64,000 bases of DNA from Flammeovirgaceae bacterium 311. Its GTDB lineage: Bacteria > Bacteroidota > Bacteroidia > Cytophagales > Cyclobacteriaceae. The number at the start of each line of letters is the position of its first letter. The first letter of the stretch is position 1. Where the stretch lies: NCBI GenBank assembly GCA_000597885.1, contig CP004371.1:6274501-6338500 (forward strand), written 5' to 3'. This document shows, piece after piece, positions 1 to 8,929 of this stretch. The notes beneath the pieces were generated by a model. That model was given only the letters and a program-made list of their open reading frames with translations, did no database searches and was not told the DNA's origin. The translations under genes and the position numbers were made by a program.

Positions 1-2
1 GC

Positions 3-1178
3 ATGAAAATTTATTTTTTTATTTCTTATTTATTTATCATCCCAATTTTAGGTATTGCACAATCGACAAATTTTGGGGAGCAATTTTCAAATGCCATTAT
101 AATTAGATATCAACCTACCATTGATGAACTAACACACAAAGGATGGGACCATTCTAATAGCATTATTTTACATGGAATGGAAAAAATTTATCTAAATACC
201 CGAAATCCAGAATACCTTACTTACATACAAGCATTTGTTGATTCTTTTGTAGACGAAGATGGTAAAATAAGTGCTTTAAAAGCAGAACTGGATGGAATAC
301 ATCCGGGAATGTTGTGCTTGTTCCTGTACGAAGAAACAGGTGATAAAAAATACAAAGTTGCCGCAACCAAAATGAGAAATTATTTATTAGGAACAGCGTC
401 CTCGTCCATAATATTTAACAAAACGCCAGATGGTGGCTACTGGCATAAAAATAACGACCATTACAATGATGTAATGACAATTGATGGAGCTTATATGGCT
501 AATCCGTTTCTGGTAAAATACGGAATAATGTTTAACGATAGTTTAAGTATTGAAACTGCCACTTTTCAAACCTTACTGGTAGCATCAAGAACATTCAACA
601 TTGACAGTCACCTGCCTTACCATGGTTGGGATTACAGAAAAAATAAATCATGGGCAAATACCATAACAGGAACCTCCACAGAAGTATGGAGTAGAAGCAT
701 AGGATGGTTTTCTATGGCTTTGGCGGACATGTTAGAATCTCTTCCTCCTACACATAAAGATTTTCAAAACCTTCTTTACTTATACCAGCGGTTGGCAATA
801 GGTATTCGAAACACTCAAAATAATAATGATGGCCTTTGGTATCAACTAATTAATCATAAAGAATTACCAGGCAATTATCCCGAAACCAGTGGCTCGGGAA
901 TGATTATATATGCTTTGCAAAAGGGCATAACGAACGGATGGCTGGATGTGTCCTATCTAGAAGTAACAGAAAAAGGATGGAATGGCTTAAAAACTTTTAT
1001 CTCTTTATATACGGATGGTAAACCACTCATTAAATCATTTTGTCCCGGTATGGGTATTAAAGACAGTGCTGAAGATTATTTAGCCGTTCGTCCTGTAGAT
1101 TGTCCTTCTACGGCAGCTAAACAGCACCCACATGGGTATTGTGCCATTTTGATGGCAGCATCAGTAATGGAAAAATAG
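3..1178 (+). CDS. GH105-type unsaturated rhamnogalacturonyl/glucuronyl hydrolase, secreted
   Basis: This 391-residue protein matches the GH88/GH105 (YteR/RhiN-like) family, which removes the unsaturated uronic acid from oligosaccharides made by polysaccharide lyases. Residues 1-19 form a signal peptide ending in GIAQ, so it is exported. Family marks are DGGYWHK near 140, DGAYM near 161 (the Asp by analogy is the general acid of YteR), the WSRSIGWFSMALAD block near 230 and the ETSGSGMIIYALQKG block near 295. The C-terminal CPGMG...HPHGYCAILMA segment is also typical. The ATG lies at the left window edge, so an upstream start cannot be excluded. The gene is clearly more AT-rich than most of the window, which hints at transfer. 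The GH9 enzyme follows on the same strand. Confidence 0.85.
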   Translation: MKIYFFISYLFIIPILGIAQSTNFGEQFSNAIIIRYQPTIDELTHKGWDHSNSIILHGMEKIYLNTRNPEYLTYIQAFVDSFVDEDGKISALKAELDGIHPGMLCLFLYEETGDKKYKVAATKMRNYLLGTASSSIIFNKTPDGGYWHKNNDHYNDVMTIDGAYMANPFLVKYGIMFNDSLSIETATFQTLLVASRTFNIDSHLPYHGWDYRKNKSWANTITGTSTEVWSRSIGWFSMALADMLESLPPTHKDFQNLLYLYQRLAIGIRNTQNNNDGLWYQLINHKELPGNYPETSGSGMIIYALQKGITNGWLDVSYLEVTEKGWNGLKTFISLYTDGKPLIKSFCPGMGIKDSAEDYLAVRPVDCPSTAAKQHPHGYCAILMAASVMEK

Positions 1179-1658
1179 TATGCAGGAATTAGAAACCAGG
1201 TCAGATAGAATGACTATAAAAACCGGGACTATTTGAATGTATTAGAGCAGGCATAAAATATTGATGATAACTAAACTTGCCACAACAATGCAAACAGGTT
1301 ATTGGGCATATACTTGTGGTTCAGGCATCATAGCCTTTTATAAACTTAACAACAACCGGAAACAGAGGTGCCTGTAAAGGCCCAATACCCAGTTGCGGTC
1401 CGTTAGCAAAAATTGCACGCTGCCCCACAGACAGTTAAAACAGTAAAAAAAATATCTTAAATAGTGGCTTGCAGAAAGATTAAGGTGCAGAGAGAAATTG
1501 GCCACTGCACAAAAGTGGCGATTCGCTCAAGTGGATAATTTGTAGCTTGAACTTTTTTTTTAATTTTTTTGCCATAGTATTCAAGACAGTATGGTTTATC
1601 TTTAATGTTTGCAACTATGGTTGCAATCGGTTCCATAAAGAATTTTTTTTCAAGAAAC
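1179..1658. other. 480-bp intergenic region, no gene seen
   Basis: No convincing reading frame, terminator or RNA gene is visible between the GH105 and GH9 genes. A 67-codon minus-strand frame at its right end is not supported. The promoter of the GH9 gene must lie here, but I see no clean TAnnTTTG element at a sensible distance. Confidence 0.5.
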
Positions 1659-4187
1659 ATGAAAAGACTTACATTTCTGTCATTTGTAGTGCTACTACTA
1701 GGAGCATTTAATTATGCTTCCGGCCAGGATCTGAAACTCAATGATCTTGAGTATTTCGAGACGCAAGGTGTGAATGTCCTTGTGTACAATAACCTTTTTA
1801 CCGGAGGTTTCAACGATGAAAAGAACGCCGGTATAGAATTGATTCACCACGGCGTGAGAACAGCCCAGGGTGGTGCTGTGAGACTTTCTAATACCCCAGA
1901 GCAGTGGGATCTTGTTCCGGATATCTTAAACCGTAAGGTAGACCGTGCTGCAAAAACCATCGAGGCTACCTTAAGGTATAAAGATTACGATTTCGATTCG
2001 CGGGTGGTTGTCACGGCGAAGGGTAAAGGTGTGGAGATTTCTGTTTACCTTGATAAACCCCTGCCCAAGGCCATGGAAGGTGCTGCCGGATTTAATCTTG
2101 AGTTTTTACCCTCGCAGTACTGGAATAAGGCCTATTTAATGGATGGCCGTTATAACAGGTTTCCGCGCTATGTGGTAGGAAACACCACTACAAGGCCTAA
2201 CAGTGAAAAACCAAAGCAATACAAGGGGTTTGTAACTTCCGACGACAGGGGAACCGGCAAATTCATAGATCCGCTCCCTCTCGAAACCGGAAGAACCTTT
2301 CTTCTTGCACCTGATGAACCTTCACGTTTGGTAAAAATCACGTCGCCGGATGCCGATCTTATGCTTTTCGACGGCCGTATGCTGGCACAAAACGGCTGGT
2401 ATGTCGTTCGCAGTTTACTTCCTGCAGGAAAAACAGGCAAGGTGTTGACCTGGACCGTTGAACCAAATGCTATCAATGGTTGGATAAGAGAGCCGAATGT
2501 CGGTTTCTCTCAAGTGGGCTACATCCCTTCGCAGCAAAAAGTGGCTGTAATAGAACTTGACAAGAAAGACAAGCCACTTGCAAAAGCCTCCCTGTATAAA
2601 GTGGGCACCGACGGCAAAGCCACAGAAGTATTCGGCGGTAAAATCGTACCCTGGGGCAACTACTTTAAATATCACTATGTAAAATTCGATTTTACATCAG
2701 TTAAAGCCCCTGGTATATACTATATCCAGTACGGCAATGTTAAAACAAATAATTTTCTTATAGAAAATAACGTCTACGACAAGATCACTGATGCCACCAG
2801 CGATATATGGATTCCTATACATATGAATCATATGTTCGTAAACGAGGCTTACCGGGTATGGCATGGCGAGCCATTTAAAGAAGGTTATCTCCAGGCTCCG
2901 CCAAACAGCGATCATTTCGACCTTCATGATCAGGGACCCACTACCGATACCAAGTATAAAGCCCTCGAATTGATCCCTGGATTGAATGTGGGTGGTTTTT
3001 TCGACGCTGGAGATTTTGATATCGAAACAGGATCGAATATTAACGTAGTGCAGAACTTCGTTCACACATGGGAGTATTTCAAACCACTTCGCGATCAGAC
3101 TTTTGTTAGCCAGGAGCAGCGTTATGTTGATCTTCACCGACCTGATGGAACGCCAGACATGTTGCAGTTTATTGAGCACGGAACCCTGAATCTGGTAGCC
3201 CAGGCAGAGATTATCGGCCACATGACTCAAACGCTTTCCAATTCTGTTCTGGATAACTACCATCACCTGGGTGACGCTGCCTCAGCAACAGACGGCCTTC
3301 CTTATAATCCGGAACTGGGCCCTTACGAAGTAGCACCCGACGGCCAGTCAAGTGGCGTTAAGGATGATTTGTGGGCGTTTACAAGCCGCAATCCCAGCCT
3401 CGATCTCCGTGGAGCAACAATGTTAGCGGCAGCAAGCCGGGCGTTGAAGGGTCATAACGACGAGCTTTCGGCAAGAGCTTTGCAACAGTCAAAAAGACTT
3501 CTAATAGAGGCAACTGATTTACTCGCCAATCAGCCGGAGGATACCTCAAGATGGAACAGATCAGCAAATGTTGGTACCAATCTTCAGCTGTATATTGCAA
3601 CCGGGGAGCAACAGTACAAGGATAAGTTCCAGGAACTTTTATGGCCTGCACTCGATCGTGGTGTTACCTTCCACATTTTGACGGCACTAAATGCCATACC
3701 ACACATGGATGCAGCCTACCAGGATAAACTGCGCCCGTATGTTGTAAAATTCAATGCCTACATCAAAGGGCTGGAAAAAGATAATCCTTACGGCGTGCCT
3801 ATAGAGCTTGGTAACTGGGCAGGTAGCGGAGCTGTTACAAATTTTGGTACCACCGTTTGTTTTGCCAATAAGTATTTTCCTGACATTGTTGACGCCAGCC
3901 ATGCTTTCAAGGCCACGAACTACCTGTATGGCGCTCATCCTTATCACAATTACTCGTTAGTGGCAACAGTGGGTGCTACACGTCCTAAAGAGGTATTTTA
4001 TGGAAATAACAGGGCCGATTTCTCGTTTATTCCGGGCAACGTTGCTCCGGGTGTATTATTCAGAAAACCCGACCACTTTGAAAACTACGACGACTGGCCA
4101 TTTCTGTGGGGACAAAACGAGGGTACGATTGCTGGTAATACCAGTTATTTGATTTTTGGATCAGCCTTTAAGAATTTAATAAAATAA
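1659..4187 (+). CDS. GH9 family endoglucanase/cellulase, secreted
   Basis: The 842-residue product is a glycoside hydrolase family 9 enzyme, which cleaves beta-1,4-glucans or related links by inversion. The ATG at 1659 starts a good signal peptide (MKRLTFLSFVVLLLGAFNYA, cut after SGQ); an in-frame ATG at 1605 would only add a poor leader. About 270 residues of beta-rich domain come first, then a cellulase N-terminal Ig-like domain (VGFSQVGYIPSQQKVAVIEL), then the (alpha/alpha)6 catalytic domain. GGFFDAGDFD near residue 445 carries the catalytic-base aspartates, and WGQNEGTIAGNTSY at the C-terminus holds the likely proton-donor Glu near 821. No T9SS sorting domain or dockerin is seen, so it is probably periplasmic or released. 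It pairs logically with the upstream GH105 enzyme. Confidence 0.88.
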   Translation: MKRLTFLSFVVLLLGAFNYASGQDLKLNDLEYFETQGVNVLVYNNLFTGGFNDEKNAGIELIHHGVRTAQGGAVRLSNTPEQWDLVPDILNRKVDRAAKTIEATLRYKDYDFDSRVVVTAKGKGVEISVYLDKPLPKAMEGAAGFNLEFLPSQYWNKAYLMDGRYNRFPRYVVGNTTTRPNSEKPKQYKGFVTSDDRGTGKFIDPLPLETGRTFLLAPDEPSRLVKITSPDADLMLFDGRMLAQNGWYVVRSLLPAGKTGKVLTWTVEPNAINGWIREPNVGFSQVGYIPSQQKVAVIELDKKDKPLAKASLYKVGTDGKATEVFGGKIVPWGNYFKYHYVKFDFTSVKAPGIYYIQYGNVKTNNFLIENNVYDKITDATSDIWIPIHMNHMFVNEAYRVWHGEPFKEGYLQAPPNSDHFDLHDQGPTTDTKYKALELIPGLNVGGFFDAGDFDIETGSNINVVQNFVHTWEYFKPLRDQTFVSQEQRYVDLHRPDGTPDMLQFIEHGTLNLVAQAEIIGHMTQTLSNSVLDNYHHLGDAASATDGLPYNPELGPYEVAPDGQSSGVKDDLWAFTSRNPSLDLRGATMLAAASRALKGHNDELSARALQQSKRLLIEATDLLANQPEDTSRWNRSANVGTNLQLYIATGEQQYKDKFQELLWPALDRGVTFHILTALNAIPHMDAAYQDKLRPYVVKFNAYIKGLEKDNPYGVPIELGNWAGSGAVTNFGTTVCFANKYFPDIVDASHAFKATNYLYGAHPYHNYSLVATVGATRPKEVFYGNNRADFSFIPGNVAPGVLFRKPDHFENYDDWPFLWGQNEGTIAGNTSYLIFGSAFKNLIK

Positions 4188-4209
4188 ACGGATTGTATTA
4201 AACAGTTTT

Positions 4210-4263
4210 AGCGCAAGTTATAAGTCAATTGGTTTGATGGCTTATTACTTGCGCTATTTTTTT
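4210..4263 (+). terminator. Rho-independent terminator after the GH9 gene
   Basis: AGCGCAAGT at 4210-4218 pairs with ACTTGCGCT at 4247-4255, and the pairing extends inward through a further partly matched segment. A run of T follows directly. Confidence 0.85.
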
Positions 4264-4363
4264 AAGCTGTACAGAAAGCTGAAAATCTAGTCAATAAACA
4301 GTACGATCAAGGGTGTATTTGACGCTTTACACCATAACTTTCTACACTTACTTTTGCTAATAT

Positions 4364-4470
4364 GCGGTATAAAAAAATGCCGGACAGTAGGTTATTCTAA
4401 GATTGTTAACCGCTTCACCTTACGTATAATTAGACAGGATATCGCCTGCAAACGGACTTTTTTATACCGC
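4364..4470. repeat. Inverted repeat pair in AT-rich gap
   Basis: GCGGTATAAAAAA at 4364-4376 is the exact reverse complement of TTTTTTATACCGC at 4458-4470, with about 80 bases between. The right copy runs straight into a perfect palindrome, GCCAACGTTGGC (4469-4480). It could be the end of a small mobile element or a recombination site; nothing in the sequence decides this. Confidence 0.45.
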
Positions 4471-4520
4471 CAACGTTGGCAAATAATTGAAAATATGTAA
4501 CCTGAACAGACAGACTGGCT

Positions 4521-4922
4521 ATGAGTGGAGAGATTAATTTAGCGGAGCTATTGAAAGGAATGACGCCTGTTTTGAATGATGGCGAATATATCTTTTCCAC
4601 TGTAAAAGACTTAGATGGAATTGACAGGTTAAGTACTATATGTGAATTCAAAGAGAAAGAGGGTATAACCGTAGTAATGGAACGTAGCAAAGCAGACGAG
4701 TTAAATCTCACCTATGAATACGTTGCATCTTGGATTACATTGATGATTCATTCATCTCTAGAGGCAGTAGGTTTGACAGCCCTATTTTCGAAAGAACTAG
4801 CAAAAAATAACATAAGCTGTAATGTTATTGCTGGTTACTATCATGACCACATCTTCGTGAATAAAAAAGATTCTGAAAGGGCACTTCAGGTTTTGATAGA
4901 ATTATCAAATAATTATAAATGA
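4521..4922 (+). CDS. ACT domain-containing protein
   Basis: The 133-residue protein resembles the small ACT-domain family related to PF10000/PF13840 proteins. [14 protein letters not shown], the segment GEYIFSTV, and the closing [21 protein letters not shown] are typical. ACT folds usually bind amino acids or small ligands; no ligand can be named here. There is no signal peptide or membrane segment, so it is cytoplasmic. It is AT-rich and sits at the start of the 4.3-7.2 kb block, preceded by a perfect 12-base palindrome. Confidence 0.78.
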   Translation: MSGEINLAELLKGMTPVLNDGEYIFSTVKDLDGIDRLSTICEFKEKEGITVVMERSKADELNLTYEYVASWITLMIHSSLEAVGLTALFSKELAKNNISCNVIAGYYHDHIFVNKKDSERALQVLIELSNNYK

Positions 4923-5095
4923 AGATCAGTTGCCAACATCGGAATAAAGTCAGTACCCTCACTTCACTTCATTCAGCCATCATTGTAGGATTGGCAGGCT
5001 TTGCTTACTTTGATAACAACCTGTGCCGGGGCGCCTGTTCTATTTTAAGGGTGTTATGTGTGATTTATAATAATAATCTATAAATTATAAAAAGT

Positions 5096-5569
5096 ATGGG
5101 CAGTGATAATGGAAACCTAAAACCGATAAGTTCAGCACGGGCAGCAGCATTGATCGGTGTAGGAATAATGGCTGGCGTAGATGAAATTATTTTTCACCAA
5201 GTACTTTCATGGCATCACTTTTATGACCGCTCCACAACAGAAATAGGCTTATTGAGCGACGGCTTATTGCATGCAGCAGAATTGATTGCCATAGTAGCAG
5301 GCTTTTTCATGTTGCTAGACCTAAGAAGAAACCGCTCATTGGTGAAAGCCAGAGCTTGGGCTGGATTTTTCGTTGGATCAGGAGCGTTCCAACTTTTTGA
5401 CGGTCTTGTAGACCACAAAGTACTCCGCCTGCACCAGATTCGCTACGTGGATAATATTCTTCCTTATGACATTGTGTGGAACATGTGGGGGCTTATGCTT
5501 CTAATCATTGGATTGGTTCTTATGCGACGAGCCAAGAACATAGAAAAACAAGAAGCGTCACTTTCGTAA
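5096..5569 (+). CDS. DUF2243 domain-containing membrane protein
   Basis: This 157-residue protein has about four membrane helices (near residues 17-33, 57-75, 85-103 and 127-146) and matches the DUF2243 family. Conserved-looking features are GVGIMAGVDEIIFHQVLSWHHFYD, the DGLLHAAE stretch and LFDGLVDHKVLRLHQIR, with many histidines at membrane edges that could bind metal or haem. The function is unknown. Its stop is 18 bases before the ctaG-like start, so the two are very likely co-transcribed; DUF2243 and CtaG-type genes are often paired. The His-rich edges and the partner suggest a role linked to metal or oxidase assembly, which is inference. Confidence 0.85.
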   Translation: MGSDNGNLKPISSARAAALIGVGIMAGVDEIIFHQVLSWHHFYDRSTTEIGLLSDGLLHAAELIAIVAGFFMLLDLRRNRSLVKARAWAGFFVGSGAFQLFDGLVDHKVLRLHQIRYVDNILPYDIVWNMWGLMLLIIGLVLMRRAKNIEKQEASLS

Positions 5570-5587
5570 ACTCTCAAAGCGTGATTG

Positions 5588-6394
5588 ATGCAGCATCATA
5601 CCCACCACCAACTAACTGAATCAACAATCGCCGGATGGTTACCAATTTTCTTGATTACCGTCATAGCATTTGCCTACCTATACGCTCTAATAGGCCTTAA
5701 AAACAGAAGAAATACCTTAGACACTTGGCGTACCATCAGTTTTATGTGCGGCATCTGTTTGTTGGGAATAGCCATGGCGCCATCACTAGCGCAGTGGGCG
5801 CATTCGGATTTGAGGGGTCATATGGTTCAACATCTGTTAATTGGAATGTTCGCACCAATCTTTTTGGTTTTAGGTGCCCCAATTACTCTAGCATTAAAAG
5901 TTTCTCCAGTTAATGTAGCACGCTCCATTACGACTGTATTAAAAAGTAGGGTATTTCAAATTGCCAGCCATCCAGTTACGGCATTCCTATTGAACATTGG
6001 AGGTATGTACTTATTGTATCTGACCCCACTCTACAATGAGAGTTTCACAAAGCCTTATCTTCACTACGTAATGCACTTGCACTTTCTTGTGGCAGGATAT
6101 GTATTCACATGGTCTATGATTGGCGTTGATCCTGCACCCAAACGGCCTGGACTTCGTGTTCGGGTTTTCGTACTTTTCATTAGCATAGCCTCTCATGCAT
6201 TTTTAAGTAAATTTATGTATGCCTACCTGTTTCCGCTCAACTCTCCTCATAGTGATGAGCAAATTCGTGCAGCGGCTAAATTAATGTATTATTGGGGCGA
6301 CCTGTCAGAATTACTTTTAACTATTGCTCTATTTGCGATATGGTACCAAAAACGTGGACGCGCCAAATATGACCTATCTCCACTTATTTCCTAG
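5588..6394 (+). CDS. ctaG: CtaG-type (caa3) cytochrome c oxidase assembly protein
   Basis: The 268-residue protein is a polytopic membrane protein of the caa3-type CtaG family (PF09678), implicated in assembly of the Cu-containing oxidase. It begins MQHHTHHQL, a His-rich start, and has about seven helices. Family marks are WAHSDLRGHMVQHLLIGMFAPIFLVLGAPITLAL (His near 80 and 84), LHYVMHLHFLVAGYVFTWSMIGVDPAPKRPG and HAFLSKFMYAYL. The ATG at 5588 is preferred over the adjacent TTG. It follows the DUF2243 gene by 18 bases. No other oxidase genes lie in the window. Confidence 0.88.
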   Translation: MQHHTHHQLTESTIAGWLPIFLITVIAFAYLYALIGLKNRRNTLDTWRTISFMCGICLLGIAMAPSLAQWAHSDLRGHMVQHLLIGMFAPIFLVLGAPITLALKVSPVNVARSITTVLKSRVFQIASHPVTAFLLNIGGMYLLYLTPLYNESFTKPYLHYVMHLHFLVAGYVFTWSMIGVDPAPKRPGLRVRVFVLFISIASHAFLSKFMYAYLFPLNSPHSDEQIRAAAKLMYYWGDLSELLLTIALFAIWYQKRGRAKYDLSPLIS

Positions 6395-6404
6395 AATAAA
6401 AAAA

Positions 6405-6427
6405 CACACATAACAATCCGTTGTGTG
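6405..6427. repeat. Imperfect palindrome between ctaG and next gene
   Basis: CACACA at 6405-6410 pairs with TGTGTG at 6422-6427, and AAC/GTT pair inside with one bulged base. No T run follows, so it is not an obvious terminator. The shape recalls integron attC-like sites, but the core bases do not match the consensus well. Confidence 0.35.
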
Positions 6428-6444
6428 CCATCAAAATCAATTCT

Positions 6445-7182
6445 ATGATAGAAGATTTACCTGGTTGGATAAACATTGTTTTCCTACTAACAGTAGGGGT
6501 AACAGTTTTGATGTTTTACTACGCAAATGGTAGTAGGAAGGAGATTCTTACAGGGCTCATAATTTGGAGTGCTTCTCAATCTTTTTTAGCCTTAAATGGA
6601 TTCTACCTTATTACAGATACTTTTCCGCCGAGATTTATTTTAGTCCTATTGCCAACAACTATCCTGATCATAATAAGTCTGTTACCAACATATAGAGCTA
6701 AACTATCAAAAGACAGAAACCGAACAGTTAGTACGTTTCTTCATACAGTAAGGATACCAGTAGAAATCATTTTATTTTACCTTTTTATAAATAAAATGGT
6801 ACCTGAACTAATGACTTTTGAGGGCAGAAATTTTGATATTCTAGCTGGCTTAACTGCACCTATTGTCGGGACATTAATTTTAACCAGAAGAGCAAGCAAT
6901 GGGCTGTTAATTAGCTGGAATGTGATTTCCTTGGTATTGGTATGTTTTATAATGATCAATGGAATTCTGTCATCAGAGCTGCCTTTTCAACAATTCGGAT
7001 TTGAGCAGCCAAATAAAGCAATGTTATATTTCCCATTCATTTTACTTCCCGCTGTAATAGTACCCATAGTAATTCACACTCATTTAACAGAATTAGTGAT
7101 TCTTATAAAAGAAAGGAATACAGCGTACAACAATGCAAATGGGTTGTTGGGCAAACAGGCACATAAAGACATACATGCCTGA
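6445..7182 (+). CDS. Orphan seven-helix integral membrane protein
   Basis: I do not recognise this 245-residue protein. The chosen start is the ATG at 6445 (MIEDLPGWINIVF); an upstream TTG at 6421 would overlap the palindrome before it. It shows about seven hydrophobic helices: 10-27, 37-55, 65-82, 105-122, 133-150, 160-180 and 198-220, with a charged tail. It has no clear motif. The gene is AT-rich like its neighbours and is on the same strand as ctaG, 50 bases away, so it may belong to the same transcript. It might be a sensor or transporter-like protein, but nothing decides this. Confidence 0.7.
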   Translation: MIEDLPGWINIVFLLTVGVTVLMFYYANGSRKEILTGLIIWSASQSFLALNGFYLITDTFPPRFILVLLPTTILIIISLLPTYRAKLSKDRNRTVSTFLHTVRIPVEIILFYLFINKMVPELMTFEGRNFDILAGLTAPIVGTLILTRRASNGLLISWNVISLVLVCFIMINGILSSELPFQQFGFEQPNKAMLYFPFILLPAVIVPIVIHTHLTELVILIKERNTAYNNANGLLGKQAHKDIHA

Positions 7183-7314
7183 TACTGGCATCATAAATAA
7201 TCAAAGCAGGATTTGCATCTAGTAATTTCAACATAAATCATTACCTTATCCACCTGTAGTAGCCAGTTTCCCGACTGCCGCTACTGCTTACAATTACCAA
7301 AAATAAAGCAACTT

Positions 7315-8634
7315 ATGCGGATGCCCGTTTACCTGCTCCTACTAACTATTGGATTTTTTCTATCAAGCTTCGGCACTGCTTTCACACAGAACAAGCCCGT
7401 TACTATTATTCATGCCGGTACTTTGCTGGATGTTCCGGGGAAACCTGCTAAAGAAAAGCAGACAGTTGTTATAGAAAATGGGAAAATAACAGGAGTTTAC
7501 CCGGGTTTCAGGCAAGCTGCCGCCTTAAACCTGCCCAATGCACAGGTGATTGATTTAAGCACCCATTTTGTATTGCCCGGTCTTATTGATATGCATACCC
7601 ACATTACCGGAGAGCGTGATCCTGACCGTAACCCGCATGAATGGACAACGCTTTATGATGAAGATAAGGCTTTTAGCAGTATTCCTTATCTGCATAGAAC
7701 CCTGGCAGCAGGCTTTACCACCGTGAGGGACCTTGGCTCTGATTACCAGCTCATCATGAGCATTAAACGTGCCATTGCCAATGACCATATCCAGGGCCCC
7801 AGGATCATTGCTTCCACTGGTGCGGTATCTGCCACGGGAGGCCATGGTGACTTTCATGGCTACCGTCCTGAAATAGCAGATGCCCTTGAGAAAAGTGTGG
7901 GTGTTTGTGATGGAACAGATGATTGCAGAAGAGCCGTACGCGCCCTGGTAAAACAAGGCGCTGACGTTATCAAAATTACAGCCACAGGCGGTGTGTTGAG
8001 CAACACCCCGGCAGGAGTTGCCCTGCAGCTAACGGATGATGAACTGGCGGCAATTGTGGCAACCGCTAAAAGCCTTGGCAAAAAAGTAGCAGCCCACGCC
8101 CATGAGGCTGATGGCATAAACGCAGCCCTAAGGGCAGGCGTGCATTCCATAGAGCATGGTTCCTACCTGGACGATGAGTCTGTAAAGCTGTTCAATAAAA
8201 CCGGTGCTTACCTGGTACCTACACTGCTGGCAGGCGTGTACCTGGCGGAGGAAATGAAGACTAATAAAAACATTCCGCCTGCCGTACAGGATAAGATTGT
8301 GCAGGTTACGCCTGTTGTGGAGGCTTCTTTTAAAAGGGCCCTGAAGGGGAATGTCAACATTGCTTTTGGTACCGATTCCGGCGTCAGCAAACATGGAGAC
8401 AATGCACGTGAATTTGAAATCATGGTGCAGTACGGCATGAGCCCCCAGGAGGCCATCAGATCAGCAACCGTAAATGCAGCAGCACTGTTGGGCATGAGCA
8501 ATGAACTTGGCTCTATTGAAGCAGGCAAAAAAGCAGATATTATTGCGGTAAGCAAAAATCCCGTCAATGACATCTCCCAGTTGCGAAATATAGACTTTGT
8601 GATGAAAGAGGGAACAGTTTATAAAAAGGATTGA
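7315..8634 (+). CDS. Secreted metal-dependent amidohydrolase (imidazolonepropionase/Xaa-Pro dipeptidase-like)
   Basis: The 439-residue protein starts with a signal peptide (cut near AFTQ, residue 25) and then carries the binuclear amidohydrolase fold. Metal ligands visible are His94 and His96 (DMHTHI), a probable carboxylated Lys220 (DVIKITATGG), His261 or His263 (AAHAHEADG), His281 (SIEHGSYL) and Asp354 (FGTDSGV). The C-terminal part (GSIEAGKKADIIAVSKNPVNDI) returns to the beta-sandwich. Relatives cleave peptides with C-terminal Pro or other small amides in the periplasm; the exact substrate cannot be told. It stands alone, with no obvious operon. Confidence 0.9.
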   Translation: MRMPVYLLLLTIGFFLSSFGTAFTQNKPVTIIHAGTLLDVPGKPAKEKQTVVIENGKITGVYPGFRQAAALNLPNAQVIDLSTHFVLPGLIDMHTHITGERDPDRNPHEWTTLYDEDKAFSSIPYLHRTLAAGFTTVRDLGSDYQLIMSIKRAIANDHIQGPRIIASTGAVSATGGHGDFHGYRPEIADALEKSVGVCDGTDDCRRAVRALVKQGADVIKITATGGVLSNTPAGVALQLTDDELAAIVATAKSLGKKVAAHAHEADGINAALRAGVHSIEHGSYLDDESVKLFNKTGAYLVPTLLAGVYLAEEMKTNKNIPPAVQDKIVQVTPVVEASFKRALKGNVNIAFGTDSGVSKHGDNAREFEIMVQYGMSPQEAIRSATVNAAALLGMSNELGSIEAGKKADIIAVSKNPVNDISQLRNIDFVMKEGTVYKKD

Positions 8635-8929
8635 TAAGGGGAGATCACCAGCTGGAAAATCCGCTAAATCCATTCCCCTGGCGTGCATCATTTGAAAAGA
8701 TAAGAGACTACAGAGAAGTTACCCTATGGGTAAGAACTGTACTGGCGCACTGATGGCGGCTATCAGGGGGTAATAAAAGTCTACAGCATTGCCTGCTGCT
8801 GTTACAAAGAAATGTTTGCTGCGTATTCACCTCCCTGGAGAAATTGATTTTATCAGGAGAAAGAGTTTTGTTATCCTTTTCAACAGATTTTTTGTACTTT
8901 AATGGATGTTGGTCAGTAACTCATTCCAT

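Noticed and set aside
1457-1660. 67-codon minus-strand frame before the GH9 gene
   Set aside because: Lys-rich low-complexity product that overlaps the GH9 start region; no conserved feature.
4919-5083. 54-codon frame overlapping the ACT gene stop by ATGA
   Set aside because: The product looks like random sequence, and the ATGA overlap alone is weak support.
6405-6427. Possible integron attC site
   Set aside because: The core bases do not match the GTTRRRY/RYYYAAC pattern, and there is no integrase in the window; kept only as a repeat.
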